A DNA stretch of 57,819 nt from assembly GCA_902781215.1 (NCBI GenBank), contig CACZIO010000012.1:1-57819 (forward strand), given 5' to 3'. Below are positions 26,112-34,216 of this stretch, in pieces. A program made the translations under genes and the position numbers. The notes beneath the pieces were generated by a model, which was not told the origin of the DNA, did not search any database, and saw only the letters and a list, made by a program, of their open reading frames with translations. The stretch is from an uncultured Lachnospiraceae bacterium (lineage in GTDB: Bacteria; Bacillota; Clostridia; Lachnospirales; Lachnospiraceae). Every line of letters starts with the position of its first letter. The first letter of the stretch is position 1.

Positions 26112-27257
26112 TCACATCAGCTTGCGGAACATCTCCTCGTAGTCGGCGAGCGTTGCTTCTCTGGGATTTCCGGGGGCGCAGGCATCTGCGGCAGCGGACT
26201 CACAGAGGAAGGGCAGATCCTCTTCTCTGAGTTTCTCGAGCTTGGTCGGAATGCCGACGTCGACGGAAAGCTGGCGGACCGCATCGATCGCAGCCTTCCT
26301 GTAGGCCGCCTGGTCCATACCGGTGGTATCAACGTCAAAGGCTTCGGCGATGGCTTTGAACTTCTCGCCGGTGTAATCCTGGTTGAACTCCATAACGATG
26401 GGAAGCATCATGGCGCAGGCGACACCATGAGGCGTGTCATAGACCGCACCCAGCGTGTGCGCCATGGAATGGGCAATGCCAAGACCGACGTTGGAGTAGG
26501 CCATGGCGGTCACATACTGCGCTAGCGCCATGCCCTCGCGCCCGTCGGGATCATTTTCAACGGCAGCGCGCAGGTTCTTTGCGATCAGTTTGATGGCTTC
26601 CAGGTCAAGACAGTCGGACAGCGCCCAGGCGCCCTTCGTGGTATAGCCCTCGATGGCATGTGTCAGGGCGTCCATACCGGTGGAGGCGGTCAGGCCGCGG
26701 GGCATGGAGGACATCATATCCGGATCGACGACTGCCACATCCGGGATATCGTTGGGGTCCACACAGACGAATTTACGTTTTTTCTCCACGTCTGTAATGA
26801 CATAGTTGATGGTGGATTCCGCACCGGTTCCGCCGGTGGTCGGCACTGCAATCGTGAAGACGGTGCGCTTCTTTGTCGGAGCGACGCCCTCGAGCGAGCG
26901 GACATCATAGTATTCAGGATTGTTCACGATAATACCGATGCCCTTGCCGGTATCCATGGAGGAGCCGCCGCCGATCGTGATCATGAAATCAGCGCCGGAA
27001 GCGCGGTAGGCATCGACACCCTGCTGCACATTCTCGATGGTCGGATTCGGCTTGATGTTCGAATACACTTCATAGGCAATGCCGTTCTTTTCCAGCAGAT
27101 CCGTGATCTTGGCTGTCACACCGAACTTCACAAGATCCGGATCCGATGCCACAAAAGCTTTTTTAAAGCCCTTGGACGCAATGATCCCGGGAATCTCGTT
27201 GATCGCACCGTGCCCGTGGAAAGACATCCCGTTCAACACAAAACGATTGACTGCCAT
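26112..27257 (-). CDS. iron-containing alcohol dehydrogenase (FucO/lactaldehyde reductase-like)
   Basis: A 381-residue group III dehydrogenase that reduces aldehydes with NAD(P)H. ATG 27257 is preferred over the longer frame because AAAGGAGG lies 9 bases upstream. Marks: GGGSSMDTGKGIG (cofactor), PTTGGTGAEST, DALTHAIEGY, and the iron-ligand series GIAHSMAHTLGAVYDTPHGVACAM with three histidines. The N-terminal FHGHGAINEIP is typical. Substrate is likely a small aldehyde such as lactaldehyde, acetaldehyde or butyraldehyde; the family cannot be split further by eye. It is transcribed alone, toward the unknown gene, and has a 9-bp-arm palindrome in its promoter region. Confidence 0.92.
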   Translation of the reverse strand: MAVNRFVLNGMSFHGHGAINEIPGIIASKGFKKAFVASDPDLVKFGVTAKITDLLEKNGIAYEVYSNIKPNPTIENVQQGVDAYRASGADFMITIGGGSSMDTGKGIGIIVNNPEYYDVRSLEGVAPTKKRTVFTIAVPTTGGTGAESTINYVITDVEKKRKFVCVDPNDIPDVAVVDPDMMSSMPRGLTASTGMDALTHAIEGYTTKGAWALSDCLDLEAIKLIAKNLRAAVENDPDGREGMALAQYVTAMAYSNVGLGIAHSMAHTLGAVYDTPHGVACAMMLPIVMEFNQDYTGEKFKAIAEAFDVDTTGMDQAAYRKAAIDAVRQLSVDVGIPTKLEKLREEDLPFLCESAAADACAPGNPREATLADYEEMFRKLM

Positions 27258-27313
27258 GCTCTTACCTCCTTTGACGAATGATTGCAGATGTACCTGTTCA
27301 CTCTGCAAAAACG

Positions 27314-27340
27314 ATATTTTGTATACATTACACAAAATAT
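27314..27340. promoter_or_regulatory. palindrome upstream of the alcohol dehydrogenase gene
   Basis: ATATTTTGT (27314-27322) and ACAAAATAT (27332-27340) form perfect 9-bp arms with a 9-base spacer, 57 bases before the start codon. The inner TTGT...ACAA arrangement recalls redox (Rex) operators, but the 17-base spacing departs from the 18-bp Rex consensus. Probable repressor or activator site. Confidence 0.6.
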
Positions 27341-27438
27341 ACACCTTGCAGCTGCGAAAAACCGTGAATTCGCACAACCACCACTATAGTACCCAATATC
27401 CGCAGCATCTGTCAAGGAGATGGTAGAAGCGTTATTTC

Positions 27439-27711
27439 TTACAATCTTGCAATATATTTGGACTGTTCCGACTCCGGAATCTTCAGGGCCTCCATGGCCT
27501 GTTTCGCTGTCAGCTTCATCGATTCCATAAGGCTTCTAATATTTTCCAGACATTTCTGATCCGCTCCTTCTCTGAAGCCTTCTTGATGTCCCTCATCCAG
27601 TCCTTTCTGACGCCCTCTTTCTTCAACACGATCCAATAAACTGCTCATATTCTGAGGTTTGCCTCCTTCCCCTTCTAATGATTCTGCGAACCGGTTGTCC
27701 TGAGTCAGCAC
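27439..27711 (-). pseudogene. partial third copy of the PDDEXK transposase 3' end
   Basis: Encodes the last 90 residues of the same family (LTQDNRFAESLEGEGGKPQNM ... SEQSKYIARL) directly downstream of intact copy B and in the same orientation. It is closer in its final residues to copy A (SEQSKYIARL) than to copy B (ADQLKYISRL), so it is not a simple local duplication of B. No start signal; a remnant of a nested or recombined element. Confidence 0.85.
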
Positions 27712-27722
27712 TGATTTACAGC

Positions 27723-28616
27723 TTACAATCTGGAGATATATTTGAGCTGATCCGCTTCAGGGATCTTCAAAGCATCCATGGCCTGTTTCGCCGTCAGCTT
27801 CATCGTTTCCATAATACTTCTGATATTTTCCAGACGATTCTGATCCGCTCCTTCTCTAAAGCCTTCTTGATGTCCCTCATCCAGTCCTTTCTGGCGGCCT
27901 CTTTCTTCTATACGATCCAATAAGCTGCTCATATTCTGAGGTTTGCCTCCTTCCCCTTCTAATGATTCTTCGAACCGGTTGTCCTGTGTCAGCACTGACA
28001 TCAGTGTCAGCAATTCATCCACATGCGTGAAGTCAGCGGAGTTTTTCAGTTCGTAAACCTTCTCGCTCCTGCTGGAAATGAAATAGTCGATAACTGTCCG
28101 AAAGTCGCTGTGAAAATGATTAACCGCTTCCTCCGGCAGGTTTGCAATCTCAAACAGATTAATCTTGTAGTCGTTTACAAAAGGCCGGAGCTTCTCCGGG
28201 ATGTGAACCACATCGTAGAGTGTCCGGTTCCTGCCCCATGGCATGTCTCCGAAATACAGCACCAGTGTCACGACCGGATATCGGTCCTTCTGTGACAGCT
28301 CTGCGCGATAAACCGCTCCGTCGTAACCGATCACGCGTAACGGCATATCCGGATCATAATTCGACTGGTTCTCAATTCCCAGAAATGCCAGTCTCACCGT
28401 AATCCGCTCTCCGTGTTGATCAACCCAGTACTTTGCGACATCCCTGTCCTGGCGATGCAACTGTCCATCGGCTTTGTACATAGAGAAAGTCTGTGCATCA
28501 ATCAATGATTCCTGTTGTAATACCTGCTCCCCATCAAATAATAATCCATTAATAATATCGGCAAAAACATCGTTAAATGCTTCCAGTGTTTTTTCCGTCA
28601 TGTCCTTTTCAGCCAA
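27723..28616 (-). CDS. PD-(D/E)XK nuclease family transposase (Rpn-like), intact copy B
   Basis: A 297-residue protein beginning at a TTG (28616) behind AAGGAGG; the longer frame to an upstream ATG covers sequence before the ribosome binding site. It opens AEKDMTEKTLEAFNDVFADIINGLLFDG, followed by LIDAQTFSMYKADGQLHRQDRDVAKYW, LAFLGIENQSNYDPDMPLRVIGYDGA and VVTLVLYFGD, the expected nuclease core, where the acidic metal ligands would lie. The C-terminal quarter has the repeated GLDEGHQEGFREG pattern typical of Rpn/PDDEXK_2 proteins. It is the undamaged counterpart of copy A about 4 kb away in inverted orientation. Role in mobility is known for relatives but unproven here. Confidence 0.87.
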   Translation of the reverse strand: MAEKDMTEKTLEAFNDVFADIINGLLFDGEQVLQQESLIDAQTFSMYKADGQLHRQDRDVAKYWVDQHGERITVRLAFLGIENQSNYDPDMPLRVIGYDGAVYRAELSQKDRYPVVTLVLYFGDMPWGRNRTLYDVVHIPEKLRPFVNDYKINLFEIANLPEEAVNHFHSDFRTVIDYFISSRSEKVYELKNSADFTHVDELLTLMSVLTQDNRFEESLEGEGGKPQNMSSLLDRIEERGRQKGLDEGHQEGFREGADQNRLENIRSIMETMKLTAKQAMDALKIPEADQLKYISRL

Positions 28617-29032
28617 AACAGTTCTCCTCCTTATACATGCTCGAAACAAAAACAGTAGCTCTTTCAAATACAAACCGGCGTATAGCCAGTAAAATTCCGT
28701 CTGATCACGATCAGGACAGAATCTGATTTCAAAGCACTTTTTCTGCAAATTCGCGCAAGTACACTGGAGTATTCCCTGATTTCAGGACCTTTCAGGTACC
28801 TCCTATTATAAAACCAATGCGCAGTAGATACAATATCCGATACATATCCGCATATATGAATACTTGGAATAAAAAAATACCAGATTCCACACGAAAGTGG
28901 TTTCTGGTATTTTTTGTTTTGATTGTCCGGGGACTGCAGTTAAACAGCCCCCGGATATGTTTGTTTTGTGATGTTCTCCTCCGTGCCTGCACCAGGAATC
29001 ATTTCTGATTAAGAACGTTGATCAAAGCCATC
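28617..29032 (-). repeat. 5' non-coding part of PDDEXK element copy B
   Basis: Inverted counterpart of 22610-23032, sharing the GC hairpin, the hairpin at 28871-28916 and the final TCAGATGAT edge (as ATCATCTGA near 29028). Differences are scattered substitutions. The remaining bases to 29144 show no gene. Confidence 0.8.
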
Positions 29033-29144
29033 ATCTGAAAGCAGTCCTAAGATCCTCCAGCATTTCCTCTCGTGCAGCAGGCTTCTGCGCCTTCTGAGAC
29101 TGCGCTTTCCAACCACACACAGTTCCCCTGTTGTATTCTTGATT

Positions 29145-29756
29145 TTATCTCTTATATTTTTTCACGCATTCTGTATATTCCAGGGTAATTCTGGTGGCCA
29201 GGGTTTTTGCGTTCACGACACGCCAGCCGTGTTCCTCCAGGAAATGAAGGTATTCTTCACTGCTCCACTGATGCGCAAACCTGACGCCGGCCAGCTTCAG
29301 GATGCCGGACCAGATCCTGCTGACAAGACCTGTATTGTGTTCCACAAAGTTTGGCGCAATCAGGATGCCTTTGTCCTTCAGCACACGGTCAATTTCGGAC
29401 AGGACTTTTTCCGGATCGGGAACGATGTGCAGTGCGTTGGCAATGATGACCACATCGAAAGAATGATCCGCATACGGCAGGGCCATCGCGTCGGCCACCT
29501 CAAATGTCAGGTTATCCGGGCAGGTGCCCTTCTTTGCTTCCCGGATCATGCCGTCGGAAAAGTCGGTGGCGATTATGTGTCCGGCAGCATGCGTTACGTG
29601 CTTTGCCAGCATCCCGGGGCCGGTGGCGATTTCCAGGACTTCCTTCCCTTTGATCACCTTCGGGATCCTGTCATACATCTGCTTGTAGGTTTTCAGGTCT
29701 GAGCGCATGGCAAGTTCATAGACCGGTGCGTATAAATCCCACGTTTGCTTATTCAT
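29145..29756 (-). CDS. class I SAM-dependent methyltransferase
   Basis: A 203-residue methyltransferase of the UbiE/Methyltransf_11 type. Motif I is VLEIATGPGMLAKHV, motif II ATDFSDGMI, motif III FEVADAMALPYADHSFDVVIIANALH. Start chosen at the second of two ATGs nine bases apart (29765 and 29756), since GAGG is better spaced from it. The product ends with a helical KTLATRITLEYTECVKKYKR. Members methylate quinones, lipids, small metabolites or antibiotics; no substrate is indicated. It lies downstream of the Ldh-family gene on the same strand but a terminator separates them. Confidence 0.85.
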   Translation of the reverse strand: MNKQTWDLYAPVYELAMRSDLKTYKQMYDRIPKVIKGKEVLEIATGPGMLAKHVTHAAGHIIATDFSDGMIREAKKGTCPDNLTFEVADAMALPYADHSFDVVIIANALHIVPDPEKVLSEIDRVLKDKGILIAPNFVEHNTGLVSRIWSGILKLAGVRFAHQWSSEEYLHFLEEHGWRVVNAKTLATRITLEYTECVKKYKR

Positions 29757-29844
29757 ACCTCGCATACCTCGATGAAGTTCCTTCTAAAAGTTAGATTTCC
29801 CTAACCGTAGTACATGATAATTGTCTGGTTTTCAATGAAATAGA

Positions 29845-29877
29845 AGACCGCACCATCGGGAGTCGGTGGTGCGGTCT
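29845..29877 (-). terminator. terminator after the Ldh-family gene
   Basis: AGACCGCACCA (29845-29855) and TGGTGCGGTCT (29867-29877) form a perfect 11-bp GC-rich stem with an 11-base loop. On the minus strand it is followed by TCTATTTC, a moderate U-tract. Confidence 0.8.
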
Positions 29878-29958
29878 GTATCGCGATTAACAAAGAGACG
29901 CAGGCAGAATCCGCGTAGCAGCAGATTCATACAGGATTCATACAGAATCAAAGCAGTA

Positions 29959-31080
29959 TCAATACAGGCTGGCGTAGTATTTTTCGTCGGGGTGGATATC
30001 GCCGAAGAAATCGGAGAAGTCGATCTGCAGGTCGTTGGCCAGCTGCATCATTTCGATGACGGTCTTCATATCGACGGCGACGCCCTGTTCCTGGACGCGC
30101 TCCACAGCAAAATGTTCCTTTTCACCGTGTGTGTAGATTCTGTCCTGGCCTTCTGCCTTGGGGGCATCCCGGAGTTCCTGCAGGAAGACAGACAGGTGTT
30201 CGCGGATCTCCTGCGGATCTCCGAAGCAGGCGGGATCAATGGCGATAAAGCCATGGCAGGTGCCGCCCTTGCCGTCGATGTGGGTGTGATTGGAGGTGAG
30301 GCCCATGGACAGGATGGAGGTGAAGATCTCGCTGATCATGCCGTATCCATAGCCCTTGTGGCTGCCGGAGTATTCCTCGTTTCTGCCCAGGGGCATGATC
30401 CCGCCGCCTTTTTTGGCGGAGATGTTTTTCAGGACCCGGCCCGCGTCGTTGCAGGGCTTGCCGTTTTCATCCAGGGCCCAGCCGTCATGCAGGGGCTTCT
30501 CCGCCTTGTGGTACATCTCCAGCTTGCCTCTGGTGACGACGGTCGTGGAGGCATCGAAGAAGAAGGGGTAGGGATCCGCCGGAACTGCGATCGCGATGGG
30601 ATTGGAACCGAGCATGGCCTTTCTGGCGAAGGTGGGGACCATGATGGCCTCCGAGTTGGTAAAGGACATGCCGATCAGGCCCTGGTCGCTGGCCATTCTG
30701 GCATAGTAGCCGGCAATGCCGTAGTGGTTGGAATTGCGCACCGTGACGATTGCCATGCCGGATTTTTTTGCTTTTTCAATGGCCGTGTTCATTCCGAAGA
30801 CACCGATGAGCTGGCCCATCCCGTCGTGTCCCTCGATGACGGCGGACACGGGCGTCTCAAAGACGATCTCAGGCTTCGCGTCCACTTTGATGACCCCGTT
30901 CTTGATGCCCTTGTGGTAGCGCACCAGGCGCTGCATCCCGTGGGACTCGATGCCGTATTTGTCCGACAGGAGCAGGACGTCTGTAATGATCTGAGCCTCC
31001 TCCTTCGTGAATCCGAATCTCTGAAAAGCCTCCTCGCAGAACACCTTCAATACGTCGAGTTTGAGATAGATATGTGACAT
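29959..31080 (-). CDS. Ldh family NAD(P)-dependent oxidoreductase (malate/L-lactate dehydrogenase type)
   Basis: A 373-residue member of the malate/L-lactate/ureidoglycolate dehydrogenase (Ldh_2) family, which uses NAD(P)H but does not have a Rossmann fold. Marks: SDKYGIESHGMQRLVRY near residue 40, the catalytic VTVRNSNHYGIAGYYA, MSFTNSEAIMVPTFARKAMLGSNPIA, FFFDASTTVVTRGK and SHKGYGYGMISEIF. AAGGAGG precedes ATG 31080. Members oxidise 2-hydroxyacids such as malate, L-lactate or 2,3-diketogulonate-type acids; the exact substrate is not evident. Length is slightly above the usual 340-360. The upstream 800 bases hold no gene. Confidence 0.92.
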   Translation of the reverse strand: MSHIYLKLDVLKVFCEEAFQRFGFTKEEAQIITDVLLLSDKYGIESHGMQRLVRYHKGIKNGVIKVDAKPEIVFETPVSAVIEGHDGMGQLIGVFGMNTAIEKAKKSGMAIVTVRNSNHYGIAGYYARMASDQGLIGMSFTNSEAIMVPTFARKAMLGSNPIAIAVPADPYPFFFDASTTVVTRGKLEMYHKAEKPLHDGWALDENGKPCNDAGRVLKNISAKKGGGIMPLGRNEEYSGSHKGYGYGMISEIFTSILSMGLTSNHTHIDGKGGTCHGFIAIDPACFGDPQEIREHLSVFLQELRDAPKAEGQDRIYTHGEKEHFAVERVQEQGVAVDMKTVIEMMQLANDLQIDFSDFFGDIHPDEKYYASLY

Positions 31081-31131
31081 GGGTCCTCCTTATGAATCTT
31101 TGATTACCTTGCTGTGCTTATCTTGCTGCGT

Positions 31132-31240
31132 TCATGTCCTGTATCCTGATTCGGATGGGAAATCGTTGCTGTGGTCAGGCCGACTGTACTCATGTCCTGC
31201 ATCCTGATTCGGATGGGAACCCGCCGCTGTGGCCACGGCC
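31132..31240. repeat. 58-bp direct repeat upstream of the Ldh-family gene
   Basis: TCATGTCCTG(T/C)ATCCTGATTCGGATGGGAA occurs at 31132 and again at 31190, with GCTGTGG after each. Two copies of a tandem duplication that has since diverged slightly. Confidence 0.85.
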
Positions 31241-31367
31241 AAAGTCCATTTCTCAAAAACCAGTATCATCAAAGACTTGGCAGAAATAATTTTACCGTGT
31301 CTTCATGTATTGTATCATCCATATACTGGAAACTCTCTGCTTTTCTTCCTGTTTTCTGTTTTTTGTC

Positions 31368-31462
31368 TTATACAGAAGTTGAACATACTTACTATACAGA
31401 CGTTTTCGAAGAGCCTTTATACAGTTGCTTCTGCAGATTCTTTATACAGATCCTTATACAGA
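31368..31462 (+). repeat. five TTATACAG direct repeats, mostly 24-25 bp apart
   Basis: Copies start at 31368 (TTATACAGA), 31392 (CTATACAGA), 31417 (TTATACAGT), 31442 (TTATACAGA) and 31454 (TTATACAGA). Spacing of 24, 25, 25 and 12 bp suggests iterated protein-binding sites. They lie in the 801-base gene-free stretch before the integrase gene. Confidence 0.75.
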
Positions 31463-31881
31463 CCCCTTTTGCAGGCATGAACACAGACTGCCGGAAATAC
31501 AGGTGGTGTTAATGACCAATTGTGACTGATCAGCTTAAACAGAAAGGCGCAAGTGGTGTATGGGGATTGTCCGTTTGTCTGCTTTTATGTGCGGCAAAGA
31601 AGATTTCTTGATGGTGCCGGAAGTTGCTGTACTGTGACTTTCTGTGGCGAATGTAGTATTTCGACTTGCTGGAAGCATGGACATACTGAAATGCATAAGT
31701 GTTAACAGAGTTGACTTGTGAAAGCGCAGACATGCTGGTGAAAAATCCCAGGGATCAGTAGAATGGGGAGTAAAATGGCAAACGCTATGTCGGACAGAGG
31801 GCTGTGCAGGCAGAGCGGGAGCCGGATCAGCAGGTTTAACGGCAGACAGAACGGCGTGCGGCACGCCGGAAGGAGGACGAT

Positions 31882-33392
31882 ATGCGGCAGAGGGAGAAGC
31901 TTCCGTCAGGCTTCGGGACGATTCGATTTCTGGGGAGGGGGAGACGGAGGCCCTATGCGGTACATCCTTCCGCGGTGAACGGGAGGCGGCCGCCGGCAAT
32001 CTGTTATGTATCGGAGTGGCATGTGGGTGTTGGTGTGCTGCTGGCATGGAATGCGGGACAGTATACGCGCGGGCTGGAGGAAAAGATCAGCCGTGAGGCC
32101 GCCGGGAGCCGTAATGCCGGGATAGAGCTGGATGATTTTTGCAGCAGGCTGGTGAGGTATGCGAGGTGTTTCCCGGGAAATGCAGATGCCTTGCTGAAGG
32201 AAGGCGGCAAAGCTGAGATGAATGCGGACCCCGCGTGTCAGGGAGAAAGCGGTGCTGAGACAGTCATAGGCTCTGTGCGTCAGGAAGAAAGCAGAGCAGA
32301 GGCTGTCATAGGTTCCGCGCGACAGAAAAAAACGGGACTGAGGAATTCATGGATCCCGCGCATCAGGGAGAAACCGAAGTAAAAGACAGCACGGAACATC
32401 CACTTCGCGCAGGAGCTGAAGCTGACATATGTACAGAATACGCGTGCGCCGCCGGAAATATGTCTTCAGGAGATGCTTCTTTTACCCCGGGAGGGACCCC
32501 GATCAGGGAAGTCTTTGAGAGGTTCTATGCATATAAATTTGGGCCAAACGCGGCAAAAAGGCTGTCGCCGGAGACGGCGGCGAATGCGAGGAGTATTTTC
32601 AGAAAGCTGGCGGCTGTGGAGAAGCGGCGGATGGATGAGCTGAGTGTCGATGATCTGCAGGAGGTGGTGAACAGTGTCGGGCTGGGGAAGACGATGGTGC
32701 AAAAGACGGTCACCATGCTGCGGCAGCTGTACAGGTATGCGCTTGCGAGGGAGCTCTGTACGAAAAATCCGGCGCAGTATATCGTGATGCCGGATGTACC
32801 GGATCATGTGCACTGCCAGGATTTTACAGATGAGGAGCTGGGAATCCTGTGGGCGCACGCGCAGGATCCGGTCGTCAGGATGGTCCTGATCATGTGTTAT
32901 TCCGGCTTCCGCATCCGCGCGTATGAGACGCTGGAGACCAACCTGCGGGAGGGGTATTTCCGGGGCGGGGTCAAAACGGCGGCGGGAAAGGGCAGGATCG
33001 TGCCGATCCATAGTGCCATCCGGCCGCTGGTCATGCGGGCTCTGGAGGAGGATGGGGGATATCTGTGCGGTCTCCGGCAAGGGGCGTTCTGTATACGGAT
33101 GAAGAAGAAAATGCTGGAGCTGGGGATCGACGGAGGGGATGGAGCATCTGTAGGCAATGTTGGACAAAATGAAATGATTCCTCGAAATGGGATGCACAGA
33201 CACCATACGCCGCATTCCTGCCGTCATACCTTCAGCAGACTGTGTGAATCCTATGGCGTGAGGGAGGCCGACCGCAGGCGGATGCTGGGACATTCATTCG
33301 GAAATGATATTACAAACGGGGTGTACGGGCATCGTCGTGTGGAGGAACTGCGGGAACAGATTGAGAAGATCGAAATAAAAAGCACCAGTTGA
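31882..33392 (+). pseudogene. tyrosine recombinase/integrase split by a 1-bp loss in a tandem repeat
   Basis: Two overlapping frames make up one integrase. The first (31882-32382, ATG behind AGGAGG) gives the N-terminal arm-binding-type domain (KLPSGFGTIRFLGRGRRRPYAV). The second (32349-33392) gives the core-binding and catalytic domains: SGFRIRAYETL with the first Arg, HTPHSCRHTF, LGHS and the nucleophile in DITNGVYGHR. The linker is built of about 42-bp units at 32231, 32273, 32315 and 32356; the third is 41 bp, which shifts the frame by one. A seven-A run lies in that unit. Restoring one base would give one protein of about 503 residues, the normal arrangement of Tn916/phage-like integrases. 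Alternatively ribosomal slippage on the A-run could produce it. Confidence 0.85.
32231..32395 (+). repeat. 42-bp degenerate tandem repeat in the integrase linker
   Basis: Four units beginning CCGCGTGTCAGG, CTGTGCGTCAGG, CCGCGCGACAGA and CCGCGCATCAGG. The first two are 42 bp apart from their successors, the third 41 bp, which explains the frame change. In the first frame they encode 14-residue repeats (AETVIGSVRQEES / AEAVIGSARQKKT). Confidence 0.85.
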
Positions 33393-33431
33393 TTTAACTG
33401 ATGCTTCCATGCGTTTAAGATATGCAGAGGA

Positions 33432-33755
33432 TTACTTCAAATAACGTTTCAGTTCATCGTAGAAGTTTTCCCGGGTGCCCGCCATTATCACGACAATCAT
33501 TTCCGGCTCATCCGTGTTTTCTGTCTGTACATATTCTATTGTGTACGCCAGTTCATAATTTGTTTTATTGTGGTAGATATCATAGCTCCTGATTCCTTTT
33601 AGATCTCCAGTCTTTTCTTCCGCGATGAAGGGGTTTTCCAAAATAGCATCGATTGCATCCTGAAAAAGCTGGCGAAGCTTTTTGTCCTTTATTTTTTTCA
33701 GGTACCTGGCGGCGGGAGGCATGAATCGAAGATGATCTCTGGTTAGCTTTGACAT
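33432..33755 (-). CDS. RelE/ParE-family type II toxin
   Basis: A 107-residue basic protein: LRFMPPAARYLKKIKDKKLRQLFQDAIDAILENPFIAEEKTGDLKGIRSYDI, then NYELAYTIEY and IVVIMAGTRENFYDELKRYL. This is the RelE/ParE fold pattern, with the Lys/Arg-rich central strands and the terminal Tyr/Arg region. RelE-type toxins cleave ribosome-bound mRNA; ParE-type poison gyrase. Which applies is not decided by the sequence. Its start overlaps the antitoxin stop by one base (33755), so the two are translationally coupled with the antitoxin first. Confidence 0.85.
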   Translation of the reverse strand: MSKLTRDHLRFMPPAARYLKKIKDKKLRQLFQDAIDAILENPFIAEEKTGDLKGIRSYDIYHNKTNYELAYTIEYVQTENTDEPEMIVVIMAGTRENFYDELKRYLK

Positions 33756-34120
33756 TATGAATCCTCCGGACCAAATATGTCGTCATAGGTTGAGTATTTG
33801 GCGGCACCTTGTGCTACCGCTTTGGCTTCTGCAAGCATGGCCTCTACGCCGGTACGAACCTTAGCCTGCCTTTTTTTAAATTCATCGAGCAGTGTCTGGC
33901 CTGTATAACCTTCCGAAATCAGTTCTGCAAGAATCTGTTCAGAAAATTCGCCGCTGGACATCTGTGTCGCCGGACGGATGATCAAAAATCCGTCTCCCAA
34001 AATGCACAGAGCATCCTTGCTAAAGCCAAGTTCTTTATAGTACTTTTGTGGAATCGTAAACTGTCTTTTAGAAGTTATCTTCACATGCTTCTGCTCAGGC
34101 TGCTGTACGAGTGTTGGCAT
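33755..34120 (-). CDS. AbrB/SpoVT-type antitoxin
   Basis: A 121-residue protein with an N-terminal swapped-hairpin AbrB-type DNA-binding module (HVKITSKRQFTIPQKYYKELGFSKDALCILGDGFLIIRP) followed by a helical acidic C-terminus that would bind and neutralise the toxin. AAGGAGGTACTATT precedes ATG 34120. Such antitoxins usually repress their own operon through the promoter just upstream. Pairing an AbrB-type antitoxin with a RelE/ParE-type toxin is known but less common than with MazF/PemK or VapC toxins. It sits next to the broken integrase, a typical place for stability modules. Confidence 0.85.
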   Translation of the reverse strand: MPTLVQQPEQKHVKITSKRQFTIPQKYYKELGFSKDALCILGDGFLIIRPATQMSSGEFSEQILAELISEGYTGQTLLDEFKKRQAKVRTGVEAMLAEAKAVAQGAAKYSTYDDIFGPEDS

Positions 34121-34216
34121 AATAGTACCTCCTTAAATTATGCAAGGATTCCTTGTTTCCTTGTAATACAAGTATAGTTGAAAACAGGAAAAATGGCAAG
34201 CAGTAGGTTGAAGCAG

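Noticed and set aside
27314-27340. Certain Rex operator
   Set aside because: Spacing is 17 rather than 18 bp and the arms deviate; kept only as an unnamed palindrome.
31368-31462. Plasmid-type iteron origin
   Set aside because: No initiator gene and no AT-rich unwinding region or DnaA boxes were recognised. The repeats are reported without that role.
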